Shown piece after piece: positions 16,773 through 25,377 of a DNA stretch of 64,000 nucleotides. The translations under genes were made by a program, and so were the position numbers. The stretch is taken from positions 868,001 through 932,000 of the forward strand of contig NZ_CP072115.1 in the NCBI RefSeq assembly GCF_017639855.1, read 5' to 3'. Every line of letters starts with the position of its first letter. The stretch's first letter is position 1. The DNA comes from Streptococcus sp. zg-86. GTDB taxonomy: Bacteria; Bacillota; Bacilli; Lactobacillales; Streptococcaceae. Under the pieces are notes generated by a model that was not told where the DNA came from, did no database searches, and saw only the letters and a program-made list of their open reading frames with translations.

Positions 16773-18044
16773 ATGTTACTTATCAAAAATGGTCGTGTGA
16801 TGGACCCTAAAACAGGATTTGATCAGGTGTGTGATGTCTTGGTTAAAGACAAGAAAATCGTGCAAATTGCAAAGAATATTGACGCAGAAGCAACCCGTGT
16901 TGTAGATGCGACAGGTATGGTTGTAGCTCCTGGTTTGATTGATATTCATGTGCATTTTAGAGAGCCAGGGCAGACACACAAGGAAGATATTCATACAGGA
17001 GCCCTGTCTGCAGCTGCTGGTGGCTTTACACGAGTGGTCATGATGGCCAATACCAGCCCAACTATTTCAACGGTAGAAACCTTGGAAGAAGTCTTACAAT
17101 CAGCCAAACGAGAAGCCATTCATATTCATTCGGTGGCGACCATTACGGAGAATTTTGATGGGCAACACTTGACGGATTTTGAGGGCTTATTGAAAGCAGG
17201 GGCAGCAGGATTCTCAGATGATGGCATTCCCTTGACCAGTAGTCGCGTGGTCCGTGAGGCTCTGGAAAAGGCGAAAAAATTAGGGACCTTTATCAGTCTT
17301 CATGAAGAAGATCCAGAATTAAATGGTATTTTAGGGCTTAATGAAGAAATTGCCCGCAAGCATTTTCATATCTGTGGTGCAACAGGTGTAGCAGAGTATA
17401 GCATGGTGGCGCGTGATGTCATGATTGCCTATGCCACTAAAGCACCTGTCCACATTCAACATTTGTCCAAGGAAGAAAGTGTCAAGGTAGTCGAATTTGC
17501 CCAGCAATTAGGGGCGCAAGTCACGGCAGAAGTAGCACCGCAGCATTTTTCTAAAACGGAAAGCCTACTCTTGACTCAAGGCAGCAATGCCAAGATGAAT
17601 CCGCCTTTACGCTTGGAATCAGACCGCTTGGCAGTCATTGAGGGATTGAAATCAGGAGTTATCTCCATTATCGCAACTGATCATGCCCCTCATCATAAGG
17701 ACGAGAAAAACGTAGCAGATATTACCCAAGCACCGTCTGGCATGACTGGCCTAGAAACCTCCCTATCGCTTGGTTTGACCTATTTGGTTCAGGCAGGTCA
17801 TTTGACCTTGATGGAGTTATTGGAAAAAATGACAGTGAATCCTGCTAAGCTCTACCAGTTTGATGCAGGGTATTTGTCAGAAAATGGTCCAGCAGACATT
17901 ACGATTTTCGCTCCAGATGCGGAACGAACCGTTGCGCCTGATTTTCAATCTAAGGCTAGCAATTCGCCATTTGTCGGTGAAGAGTTGGTAGGTCAGGTCT
18001 GCTACACGATTTGCGATGGTGAGATTGTCTATGAGGTAGACTAG
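16773..18044 (+). CDS. pyrC: dihydroorotase PyrC
   Basis: PyrC cyclises carbamoyl-aspartate to dihydroorotate. The 423-residue class I enzyme has the metal motif DIHVHFREPG near residues 57-66, later metal ligands in SLHEED and HIQHLS, and the catalytic Asp region ATDHAPHHKDEK near 304-315. ATG 16773 follows AAAGGAG; an earlier in-frame start at 16755 overlaps the previous gene and lacks a better ribosome site. Unlike the other pyr units it has no PyrR leader in front, because it is read through from the repair genes. A bidirectional terminator separates it from plsY. Confidence 0.96.
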   Translation: MLLIKNGRVMDPKTGFDQVCDVLVKDKKIVQIAKNIDAEATRVVDATGMVVAPGLIDIHVHFREPGQTHKEDIHTGALSAAAGGFTRVVMMANTSPTISTVETLEEVLQSAKREAIHIHSVATITENFDGQHLTDFEGLLKAGAAGFSDDGIPLTSSRVVREALEKAKKLGTFISLHEEDPELNGILGLNEEIARKHFHICGATGVAEYSMVARDVMIAYATKAPVHIQHLSKEESVKVVEFAQQLGAQVTAEVAPQHFSKTESLLLTQGSNAKMNPPLRLESDRLAVIEGLKSGVISIIATDHAPHHKDEKNVADITQAPSGMTGLETSLSLGLTYLVQAGHLTLMELLEKMTVNPAKLYQFDAGYLSENGPADITIFAPDAERTVAPDFQSKASNSPFVGEELVGQVCYTICDGEIVYEVD

Positions 18045-18049
18045 AAAAG

Positions 18050-18080
18050 AAAAATCTAAGGAAAATATCCTTAGATTTTT
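18050..18080. terminator. bidirectional terminator between pyrC and plsY
   Basis: AAAATCTAAGGA and TCCTTAGATTTT pair around AAATA, with an A-run before and T-run after. It can serve pyrC (plus) and plsY (minus). Confidence 0.85.
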
Positions 18081-18712
18081 TGGTTTTGTTTGGTTAGATT
18101 CAATCCCCAAGGGACGAGATTTTCTTCTTTTTTGAGAATGCGCTCGATATTTTCTTTGTGTCGGACAATGACAAAGCTTCCTAAAAAGAGAATAACGAGG
18201 GTAAAGACGAGGTCATAGCTGGGAATGAGAAAGCCAATACTTGGAAATAGCAGAGCTCCGACCATACCGAGGAGGGCGCCGATGACACTTGATAAGGATA
18301 CCATTGACGTTAGGTAAAGCGTAACCGCAAAAACGAGAATGAGGTAGAGGCAAAAGAGGGGAGCAAATCCCATGAGCATACCTGCGGATGTTGCAACAGC
18401 CTTGCCCCCCTTAAATTGAGCAAAGAGTGGAAAGGTATGTCCTAGCACAGCCACCAAGCCAAATATAACAGGAGACACTCCTTCAGCATGAAGCAAGATG
18501 GGCAGAAGGACAGCTAAGGTCCCTTTTAAAAAGTCTACAATAAAGACCGAAATGCCAGCTTGTTTGCCCAGAACACGGAAGGTATTGGTCGTTCCGATAT
18601 TTCCCGAGCCATACTCGCGGATGTTTTTATGGAAAAAAATCTGCCCAATCCACAAACCAGAAGGGATTGAACCTAATAAGTAAGCAATCAATAAAAGTAC
18701 TATCGTTTTCAT
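18071..18712 (-). CDS. plsY: glycerol-3-phosphate acyltransferase PlsY
   Basis: PlsY is an integral membrane enzyme that transfers the acyl group of acyl-phosphate to glycerol-3-phosphate, starting phospholipid synthesis. The 213-residue protein has about five hydrophobic segments. It carries the conserved SIPSG (about 15-19), the GSGNIGTTN block (about 36-44) and GHTFPLFAQFKGGKAVAT (about 92-109). The frame is open 60 codons further upstream, but the family begins MKTIVLLL, so I use 18712 (or the adjacent ATG 18715). A TATAAT box lies 6 nt before the first ATG with TGG in front, again suggesting a very short or absent leader. It is divergent from parE. Confidence 0.93.
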   Translation of the reverse strand: MKTIVLLLIAYLLGSIPSGLWIGQIFFHKNIREYGSGNIGTTNTFRVLGKQAGISVFIVDFLKGTLAVLLPILLHAEGVSPVIFGLVAVLGHTFPLFAQFKGGKAVATSAGMLMGFAPLFCLYLILVFAVTLYLTSMVSLSSVIGALLGMVGALLFPSIGFLIPSYDLVFTLVILFLGSFVIVRHKENIERILKKEENLVPWGLNLTKQNQKI

Positions 18713-18780
18713 CATACTTCTATTATACCATGAAAAGTCCCAAATCTTTATTTGATAAGCCAAAATATCGTATGGAAAAT

Positions 18781-18801
18781 GTGACAGCGGAAAGCTGTCA
18801 C
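18781..18801. repeat. perfect palindrome in the plsY-parE divergent region
   Basis: GTGACAGC and GCTGTCAC form a perfect 8-bp stem around GGAAA, upstream of parE and behind the plsY promoter. It could be an operator or an RNA hairpin in a plsY-side transcript; no T-run follows. Confidence 0.5.
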
Positions 18802-18863
18802 TATTTGCAAAAATAGGAAAAAACCTGTAATATAATAAGGATGAACAACACAGGAGGTTCCTT

Positions 18864-20807
18864 GTGGCAAAAAAGGAAATCAATATTAACAATTACAATG
18901 ATGATGCGATTCAGGTGTTGGAAGGGCTGGATGCAGTTCGGAAACGTCCTGGGATGTATATCGGATCAACCGATGGAGCAGGACTGCATCATTTGGTCTG
19001 GGAAATTGTGGACAATGCAGTCGATGAAGCCTTATCTGGATTCGGTGACAAGATTGATGTCACCATTCATAAAGACGGTAGCCTGAGTGTATCGGATCAT
19101 GGGCGTGGTATGCCAGTTGGGATGCACGCCATGGGGATTCCGACAGTAGAGGTTATTTTTACAGTGCTTCATGCCGGAGGTAAATTCGGTCAGGGTGGTT
19201 ATAAGACTTCAGGAGGCTTACATGGTGTAGGCTCTTCTGTAGTGAATGCCCTATCTAGTTGGCTTGAAGTCGAAATTACACGTGACGGAGCTGTGTATCG
19301 CCAGCGTTTTGAAAATGGTGGTAAACCGGTAACAGGACTAGAAAAGGTTGGGACAGCTCCCAAGTCTAAGTCTGGCACTAAGGTTCGTTTTATGCCAGAT
19401 AGCAGTATTTTTTCAACGACTGATTTCAAGTACAATACCATTGCGGAGCGGTTAAACGAGTCAGCCTTTCTCTTGAAACAAGTAACCTTGACCCTGCTTG
19501 ATGAGCGAACGGGTGAAGAAAGCCAATTCCACTATGAAAATGGCGTGCAGGATTTCGTTAGTTATCTGAATGAAGACAAGGAAACCTTGACACCTGTTCT
19601 GTATTTCGATGGGGAAGAGAGTGGATTCCAAGTTGAAGTGGCGCTTCAGTATAATGATGGCTATTCAGATAATATTCTTTCCTTTGTCAATAACGTTCGT
19701 ACCAAAGACGGTGGAACGCATGAGACAGGTCTCAAATCGGCGATTACAAAGGCCATGAATGACTATGCTAGAAAAACAGGTCTTCTCAAGGAAAAGGACA
19801 AAAACTTGGAAGGATCCGATTATCGTGAAGGTTTGGCAGCTATTCTATCTATCTTGGTACCTGAGGAGCATTTGCAGTTTGAAGGACAAACCAAGGACAA
19901 GTTAGGCAGTCCCCTTGCTCGTCCAGCGGTTGATAGTATCGTATCTGAAAAATTGACCTTCTTTCTTTTGGAAAATGGCGAATTAGCTTCTAATCTCATT
20001 CGCAAGGCCATTCGGGCAAGAGATGCGAGAGAGGCAGCACGCAAAGCCCGCGATGAAAGCCGAAATGGCAAGAAAAACAAGAAAGATAAGGGCCTCTTAT
20101 CAGGAAAATTAACTCCCGCCCAGTCCAAAAATGCAGCCAAAAACGAACTTTATCTGGTCGAGGGAGATTCAGCCGGCGGATCTGCCAAACAAGGACGAGA
20201 TCGCAAATTTCAAGCTATTCTGCCCCTTCGAGGAAAGGTTATCAATACCGCCAAGGCTAAGATGGCAGATATTCTCAAAAATGAAGAAATCAATACCATG
20301 ATTTATACCATTGGAGCTGGTGTTGGTTCGGACTTTAATCTAGAAGATGCCAATTATGACAAAATTATCATTATGACCGATGCGGATACAGACGGTGCCC
20401 ACATTCAGACCCTCCTCTTAACCTTTTTCTACCGCTATATGCGTCCCTTAGTGGAGGCTGGTAAGGTCTATATTGCACTGCCGCCTCTTTACAAGATGAG
20501 TAAGGGAAAAGGTAAGCAGGAAAAAATCGCCTATGCGTGGTCAGATAATGAACTCGAGCAACTCCGTAAGGATTTTGGTAAGGGTGCAAACTTACAGCGC
20601 TACAAAGGACTTGGGGAAATGAATGCGGATCAACTTTGGGAAACTACCATGAATCCTGCTACCCGTACGTTGATTCGTGTGACCATTGAAGATTTAGCGC
20701 GAGCAGAACGTCGTGTATCTGTCCTTATGGGAGATAAGGTCGAACCTCGCCGCAAATGGATTGAAGATAACGTTCGATTTACCTTGGAAGAAGCGACGAT
20801 TTTTTAA
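18864..20807 (+). CDS. parE: DNA topoisomerase IV subunit B
   Basis: ParE is the ATPase subunit of topoisomerase IV, which with ParC unlinks daughter chromosomes. The 647-residue protein has the GHKL ATP site (WEIVDNAVDEAL near 47-58, DHGRGMPVG near 76-84, GGLHGVGSSVVNAL near 115-128). The TOPRIM domain has EGDSAGGSAKQGRDR near 434-448 and DADTDGAHIQTLLL near 510-523. I assign ParE rather than GyrB because of its neighbours plsY, parC and ilvE. The start is a GTG 5 nt after GGAGG. TATAAT at 18831-18836 is the likely -10. Confidence 0.95.
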   Translation: MAKKEININNYNDDAIQVLEGLDAVRKRPGMYIGSTDGAGLHHLVWEIVDNAVDEALSGFGDKIDVTIHKDGSLSVSDHGRGMPVGMHAMGIPTVEVIFTVLHAGGKFGQGGYKTSGGLHGVGSSVVNALSSWLEVEITRDGAVYRQRFENGGKPVTGLEKVGTAPKSKSGTKVRFMPDSSIFSTTDFKYNTIAERLNESAFLLKQVTLTLLDERTGEESQFHYENGVQDFVSYLNEDKETLTPVLYFDGEESGFQVEVALQYNDGYSDNILSFVNNVRTKDGGTHETGLKSAITKAMNDYARKTGLLKEKDKNLEGSDYREGLAAILSILVPEEHLQFEGQTKDKLGSPLARPAVDSIVSEKLTFFLLENGELASNLIRKAIRARDAREAARKARDESRNGKKNKKDKGLLSGKLTPAQSKNAAKNELYLVEGDSAGGSAKQGRDRKFQAILPLRGKVINTAKAKMADILKNEEINTMIYTIGAGVGSDFNLEDANYDKIIIMTDADTDGAHIQTLLLTFFYRYMRPLVEAGKVYIALPPLYKMSKGKGKQEKIAYAWSDNELEQLRKDFGKGANLQRYKGLGEMNADQLWETTMNPATRTLIRVTIEDLARAERRVSVLMGDKVEPRRKWIEDNVRFTLEEATIF

Positions 20808-21066
20808 TGAAAAGATTACTTACAACTTATCAACAAGTAGAGACAAGAAAATAAGTGTGGAGTGGTTACCTTCAAGATAAATTGAAAAATCTTAGATTCC
20901 CAACTTGGCATAAAAGCATAAGAGTGCTGACATCTTATAGTATATTAGGCAACTATATAAAAAACAACAAAGTAAGAAAGGAAGGTTCAGTTGATTCTTT
21001 ACAACTGAGCATGGGACTAATTTTCTAGGAAAATTTTCGGAAAGCCGAGTTGTCCCTTTGTATCTT
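20808..21066 (+). promoter_or_regulatory. parE-parC intergenic region with structured parC translation-start leader
   Basis: The only good Shine-Dalgarno, AAAGGAAGG (20977-20985), is 82 nt before the parC ATG. Between them are a 9-bp stem GTTCAGTTG (20985-20993)/CAACTGAGC (21002-21010) and an outer stem GGGAC (21013-21017)/GTCCC (21052-21056). The outer stem encloses two small hairpins (TTTTC/GAAAA and TCGG/CCGA), and TTTGTATCTT then leads into the ATG. Folding would bring the Shine-Dalgarno close to the start codon. The carB leader has the same plan. Confidence 0.55.
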
Positions 21067-23517
21067 ATGAGTAACATTCAAAACATGTCCCTTGAGGACA
21101 TTATGGGAGAGCGTTTTGGGCGCTATTCCAAATACATCATTCAGGAGCGGGCTTTGCCAGACATTCGAGATGGCTTGAAGCCTGTGCAACGGCGGATTCT
21201 TTATTCCATGAATAAGGATGGCAATACCTTTGATAAATCCTATCGAAAATCAGCTAAGTCTGTCGGAAACATCATGGGGAATTTCCACCCGCATGGTGAT
21301 TCATCGATTTACGATGCCATGGTTCGTATGAGTCAGGATTGGAAAAATCGTGAAATTTTGGTCGAAATGCATGGAAATAATGGTTCCATGGATGGTGATC
21401 CGCCAGCTGCTATGCGATATACCGAGGCACGCTTGTCTGAAATGGCAGGCTTCCTGCTAGAGGATATCGAAAAGAAAACCGTACCATTTGCTTGGAATTT
21501 TGACGATACAGAGAAAGAACCGACTGTATTGCCTGCGGCCTTTCCAAATCTCTTGGTCAATGGGGCGACAGGGATTTCTGCTGGATATGCGACGGACATT
21601 CCACCGCACAATCTTGCAGAAGTTATTGATGCCGTGATTTACATGATTGACCACCCAACTGCCAAGGTCGAAAAACTCATGGAATTCTTGCCAGGACCTG
21701 ATTTTCCAACCGGAGCGATTATCCAAGGGCGAGATGAGATTCAAAAGGCCTATGAAACAGGAAAAGGGCGCGTTGTCGTACGGTCTAAGACTGAAATTGA
21801 GCAGTTAAAAGGTGGCAAGGAGCAAATTGTTGTCACAGAAATTCCTTATGAAATCAACAAGTCTGTTCTGGTCAAAAAGATTGACGATGTTCGTGTGAAT
21901 AATAAGGTAGCTGGGATTGCGGAAGTTCGTGATGAATCCGACCGAACTGGTTTGCGCATTGCCATTGAACTCAAAAAAGAGGCCAATCGTGACTTGATTT
22001 TGAATTATCTCTTCAAATATACGGATTTACAGGTCAATTATAATTTTAACATGGTTGCGATTGACAATTTCACACCGCGTCAGGTTGGGATTGTTCCGAT
22101 TTTGACCAGCTACATTGCCCACCGCAAAGAAGTCATTCTGGCTCGCAGCCGCTTTGACAAGGAAAAGGCTGAAAAACGCCTACATATTGTTGAGGGCTTA
22201 ATTCGTGTCATTTCGATTTTGGATGAAGTCATTGCGCTTATTCGTGCTAGCGAAAACAAATCAGATGCTAAGGAAAATCTCAAGATCAGCTATGATTTTA
22301 CTGAAGAGCAGGCAGAAGCGATTGTGACCTTGCAACTCTACCGCTTGACCAATACGGACGTTGTCATTCTGGAGGAAGAAGAAGCAGAGCTTCGTGAGAA
22401 AATTGCCTACTTGGCTGCTATTATCGGTGATGAGCGTACCATGTATAATCTCATGAAAAAAGAACTTCGTGAGGTTAAAAAGAAATTTGGCAATCCACGT
22501 CTGAGTGAGCTGCAAGATATGGCCAAAACTATTGAAATTGACACAGCAAGTCTTGTGGTAGAAGAAGAGACCTATGTAAGCATTACCAAAGCAGGCTATA
22601 TCAAACGTACCAGTCCTCGTTCCTTTGCAGCTTCAACTGTAGAAGAAATCGGTAAACGTGACGATGATCGCTTAATCTTTATGAGCCCAGCAAAAACGAC
22701 TCAACAGCTCTTGTTGTTCACAAGTCTAGGAAATGTTATTTACCGACCTGTTCATGAATTATCGGACATCAAGTGGAAGGAAATTGGCGAACACCTCAGC
22801 CAGACCATTTCCAATTTTGAAGTTCGTGAAGAAATCATCTATGCGGAATTAGTAGACAATTTTGATACAGGTATCTATATTGCTGCAACCAAAATGGGAC
22901 AAATCAAGCGTGTCGAGCGTAGTGAGTTCAGTCCTTGGCGAACCTATAAGTCCAAATCCCTTAAATTTGCCAAATTGAAAAATGATGAGGATCAAGTGGT
23001 GTTTGTGGCACCGGCTCAGCTAGAAGATGTCATGCTCATCACGAAAAATGGCTATGCCCTACGCTTTAATAGTGAGGAAGTACCAGTTGTTGGTGCTAAG
23101 GCAGCTGGTGTCAAAGCGATTAACCTAAAAGGAGATGATACCGTGGCAGCAGCCTTCCTGGTATCCAGCAAGGCCTTCTATCTTTTGACCCATCGAGGGG
23201 CATTGAAGAAAGTAGCAGTTGAGGAGATTCCAGCAACCAGCCGTGCCAACCGAGGCTTGCAAGTCTTGCGTGAATTAAAAGCCAAACCGCACCGCGTCTT
23301 TGCTGCAGGAATGGTGCAAGGAGAGGCAATTGATTTTGACCTGTTCCACCAAGGTGAAACCTCAGAAGAAAGTCAAATGTTGAAAGTGATTTCGACCACA
23401 GCTCAAGTATACGAGATCAACCTTTCAGACCTTTCTTTCTCAGAACGGACCAGCAATGGCAGCTTTATCTCTGATACGATTTCAGATGAAGAAGTCAGCG
23501 AAGCCTATATGAAGTAA
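21067..23517 (+). CDS. parC: DNA topoisomerase IV subunit A
   Basis: ParC is the DNA-cutting subunit of topoisomerase IV. The 816-residue protein has the quinolone-resistance region HPHGDSSIYDAMVRMS with the sensitive-type residues Ser79 and Asp83. The catalytic Tyr is in AAMRYTEARLSEMA (about 118), and the C-terminal beta-pinwheel repeats are present. I start at ATG 21067 (MSNIQNMSLED), which gives standard streptococcal numbering; an in-frame TTG at 21058 is unlikely. No Shine-Dalgarno lies at normal distance (see the structured leader). A terminator follows the stop. Confidence 0.95.
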   Translation: MSNIQNMSLEDIMGERFGRYSKYIIQERALPDIRDGLKPVQRRILYSMNKDGNTFDKSYRKSAKSVGNIMGNFHPHGDSSIYDAMVRMSQDWKNREILVEMHGNNGSMDGDPPAAMRYTEARLSEMAGFLLEDIEKKTVPFAWNFDDTEKEPTVLPAAFPNLLVNGATGISAGYATDIPPHNLAEVIDAVIYMIDHPTAKVEKLMEFLPGPDFPTGAIIQGRDEIQKAYETGKGRVVVRSKTEIEQLKGGKEQIVVTEIPYEINKSVLVKKIDDVRVNNKVAGIAEVRDESDRTGLRIAIELKKEANRDLILNYLFKYTDLQVNYNFNMVAIDNFTPRQVGIVPILTSYIAHRKEVILARSRFDKEKAEKRLHIVEGLIRVISILDEVIALIRASENKSDAKENLKISYDFTEEQAEAIVTLQLYRLTNTDVVILEEEEAELREKIAYLAAIIGDERTMYNLMKKELREVKKKFGNPRLSELQDMAKTIEIDTASLVVEEETYVSITKAGYIKRTSPRSFAASTVEEIGKRDDDRLIFMSPAKTTQQLLLFTSLGNVIYRPVHELSDIKWKEIGEHLSQTISNFEVREEIIYAELVDNFDTGIYIAATKMGQIKRVERSEFSPWRTYKSKSLKFAKLKNDEDQVVFVAPAQLEDVMLITKNGYALRFNSEEVPVVGAKAAGVKAINLKGDDTVAAAFLVSSKAFYLLTHRGALKKVAVEEIPATSRANRGLQVLRELKAKPHRVFAAGMVQGEAIDFDLFHQGETSEESQMLKVISTTAQVYEINLSDLSFSERTSNGSFISDTISDEEVSEAYMK

Positions 23518-23519
23518 AA

Positions 23520-23543
23520 ATCAGCCTTGTGCTGTTTTTTCTT
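23520..23543 (+). terminator. intrinsic terminator after parC
   Basis: TCAGC and GCTG(T) pair around CTTGT, with A-rich sequence before and TTTTTTC after. Confidence 0.7.
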
Positions 23544-23550
23544 TCGATGA

Positions 23551-23604
23551 AATTATCTGAAAATTGAAAACAATGCTTGAAAATCTCGAAAAATGGTGTA
23601 CAAT
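23551..23604 (+). promoter_or_regulatory. ilvE promoter with CodY box
   Basis: AATTATCTGAAAATT at 23551-23565 matches the CodY consensus AATTTTCWGAAAATT at 14 of 15 positions. TTGAAA at 23577-23582 and TACAAT at 23599-23604 form a promoter with a 16-nt spacer just downstream. Repression by CodY when branched-chain amino acids are plentiful is expected. Transcription would begin about 7 nt before the repeat element at 23618. Confidence 0.75.
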
Positions 23605-23617
23605 AGTAAGCACAGAG

Positions 23618-23783
23618 TTAGAACCTGTATTCATAACTCATCAACTCTATTCAGGGCTTATTTTTCGTTACACATCGTTGCTTTTTTTCGAAATACAGTC
23701 AGTATTCCTTCAAAAAAAACGGCTTGATGATCGCAAAATAAGCTCCCGATTAGAATGACTTCGCTTATGAATACAGGTTCTTA
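23618..23783. repeat. small inverted-repeat element, long copy (forms the ilvE 5' leader)
   Basis: TTAGAACCTGTATTCATAA at the left and TTATGAATACAGGTTCTTA at the right are perfect or near-perfect terminal inverted repeats of an element of about 166 bp. A deleted copy is at 8638-8697. There is no open frame inside. The right end stops 15 nt before the ilvE ATG, directly beside its Shine-Dalgarno. Confidence 0.7.
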
Positions 23784-23797
23784 AAAAGGAGAAGCCT

Positions 23798-24826
23798 ATG
23801 ACCGTATCACTAGACTGGGAAAATCTTGGATTTTCCTATATGAAATTGCCCTATCGCTATCTTGCAACCTATAAAGATGGAAAATGGCATGAAGGAATCC
23901 TGACAGAAGATGCAACTCTTCATCTGTCTGAATCATCGCCTGCTCTTCACTACGGGCAGCAAGCCTTTGAAGGGTTGAAAGCCTATCGGACAAAGGATGG
24001 ATCAATTCAGCTCTTTCGACCAGACCAAAATGCCGAGCGTCTGCAACGGACTGCTGATCGTCTTTTAATGCCCCAGGTACCGACTGAGATATTTGTAGAG
24101 GCCTGCAAAGCAGTAGCGAGGGCAAACAGTGAGTATGTACCTCCCTATGGAACAGGCGGCACGCTCTATCTTCGTCCGTTGTTGATTGGTGTTGGTGATA
24201 TTATTGGCGTGAAGCCAGCCGAGGAGTATATCTTTACCGTTTTTGCCATGCCAGTTGGGAATTATTTCAAGGGTGGGCTTGCTCCAACTAATTTTCTCAT
24301 TCAAGATCAATATGACCGTGCAGCTCCGAATGGAACAGGTGCAGCAAAAGTCGGTGGGAATTATGCGGCTTCTCTTTTACCAGGTCAATATGCTAAGAAA
24401 AAAGGCTTTTCAGATGTGATTTACCTTGATCCAGCGACCCATACCAAGATTGAAGAGGTCGGTTCAGCTAATTTCTTTGGGATTACCAAAAACAATGAAT
24501 TTGTCACACCAATTAGTCCTTCCATCCTGCCATCCATCACAAAATATTCTCTCTTGTACCTAGCAGAACATCGCCTAGGGATGAAAGCAGTAGAACGTGA
24601 AGTATTGGTGGATGAATTGCCAGAATTTATCGAAGCAGGCGCCTGTGGAACGGCTGCAGTTATCTCTCCAATTGGTGGTGTGCAGCACGGCGAAGACTTC
24701 CATGTATTCTATAGCGAAACAGAAGTAGGTCCTGTTACCCGTAGACTCTATGAAGAACTAACGGGCATTCAATTTGGAGATATTGAAGCACCTGAAGGTT
24801 GGATTGTAAAAGTGAATGAAAACTAG
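23798..24826 (+). CDS. ilvE: branched-chain amino-acid aminotransferase IlvE
   Basis: IlvE swaps amino groups between branched-chain 2-oxo acids and glutamate. The 342-residue fold-type IV PLP enzyme shows LHYGQQAFEGLKAYR near residues 50-64. The PLP lysine is in NGTGAAKVGGNYAAS near residue 184, and EEVGSANFFG and GACGTAAVISPIGGV follow in the C-terminal half. AAAAGGAGAAG precedes the ATG. The order parC-ilvE is the usual streptococcal one. A CodY box and an inverted-repeat element lie upstream, and a terminator follows. Confidence 0.95.
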   Translation: MTVSLDWENLGFSYMKLPYRYLATYKDGKWHEGILTEDATLHLSESSPALHYGQQAFEGLKAYRTKDGSIQLFRPDQNAERLQRTADRLLMPQVPTEIFVEACKAVARANSEYVPPYGTGGTLYLRPLLIGVGDIIGVKPAEEYIFTVFAMPVGNYFKGGLAPTNFLIQDQYDRAAPNGTGAAKVGGNYAASLLPGQYAKKKGFSDVIYLDPATHTKIEEVGSANFFGITKNNEFVTPISPSILPSITKYSLLYLAEHRLGMKAVEREVLVDELPEFIEAGACGTAAVISPIGGVQHGEDFHVFYSETEVGPVTRRLYEELTGIQFGDIEAPEGWIVKVNEN

Positions 24827-24858
24827 TGCTTGTACTTGCAAGCTCTAGTTTTTTTGTG
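24823..24858 (+). terminator. intrinsic terminator after ilvE
   Basis: AACTAG-GCTTG pairs with CAAGC-CTAGTT, followed by a T-run. The stem includes the ilvE stop codon. Confidence 0.8.
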
Positions 24859-24883
24859 TAAAATGGAAAAAGTGAGGTTTGAT

Positions 24884-25117
24884 ATGAGTAAAAAAGATAA
24901 AAAAATTGAAATTCAACTGGAAGAAGGTAATGTTCAAGTCAATGGAGAGCAGTTTCCTGGCTACACTCTAACCATTGGAAAAAAAGTGATTGGTGAGATT
25001 GCGGAATTGGCAGAACACCATTTTGCAGTTGTCAAAAACGGAAATACAGAAAGTTTTTATAAAAAACTCGAAAAAGCAGTCGGAAATGTGATTGAAAATT
25101 ACAATTTGCACCATTAA
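24884..25117 (+). CDS. DUF2969 family protein
   Basis: This small basic protein of 77 residues (MSKKDKKIEIQL...) matches my recollection of the streptococcal and lactobacillar DUF2969 family, of unknown function. It is soluble, with a beta-rich N-terminal half (QVNGEQFPGYTLTIGKKVIG) and a helical end (SFYKKLEKAVGNVIENY). The frame opens earlier at 24830, but GTGAGG before ATG 24884 marks the start. It lies between ilvE and a tRNA cluster. Confidence 0.75.
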   Translation: MSKKDKKIEIQLEEGNVQVNGEQFPGYTLTIGKKVIGEIAELAEHHFAVVKNGNTESFYKKLEKAVGNVIENYNLHH

Positions 25118-25121
25118 CCCC

Positions 25122-25150
25122 TTGTAAAGGTCACTATTTTATGATAGAAT
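25122..25150 (+). promoter_or_regulatory. promoter for tRNA-Tyr
   Basis: TTGTAA (25122-25127), a 17-nt spacer and TAGAAT (25145-25150) stand 18 nt before the mature tRNA-Tyr. Confidence 0.65.
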
Positions 25151-25168
25151 AGTCACTATCGGTACTTA

Positions 25169-25249
25169 GGAGAGATAGCGAAGAGGCTAAACGCGGCGGA
25201 CTGTAAATCCGCTCCTTCGGGTTCGGGGGTTCGAATCCCTCTCTCTCCA
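25169..25249 (+). tRNA. tRNA-Tyr (anticodon GTA)
   Basis: The acceptor stem GGAGAGA pairs with TCTCTCC with discriminator A. The anticodon loop CTGTAAA gives GTA, a long class II variable arm (CTCCTTCGGG) is present, and the T arm contains GGTTCGAATCC. CCA is not encoded. Length is 81 nt. Confidence 0.95.
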
Positions 25250-25377
25250 TATCTAAGATACAAAGACCGCGGAAATTGACAGAAAAAATAGGAAATTGGC
25301 GAATTGAACATTGTTCAAGAGACAATTTATCTTTTTTTCCTAAATTTCAGGTCGTGTTCAATTAGATAGGATACGAG

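Noticed and set aside
18716..18892. Longer start for plsY, reaching into parE
   Set aside because: The extra residues overlap the parE start and promoter and do not resemble PlsY.
21067..21400. Fluoroquinolone-resistance substitutions in parC
   Set aside because: Ser79 and Asp83 are the sensitive-type residues, so there is no sign of resistance here.
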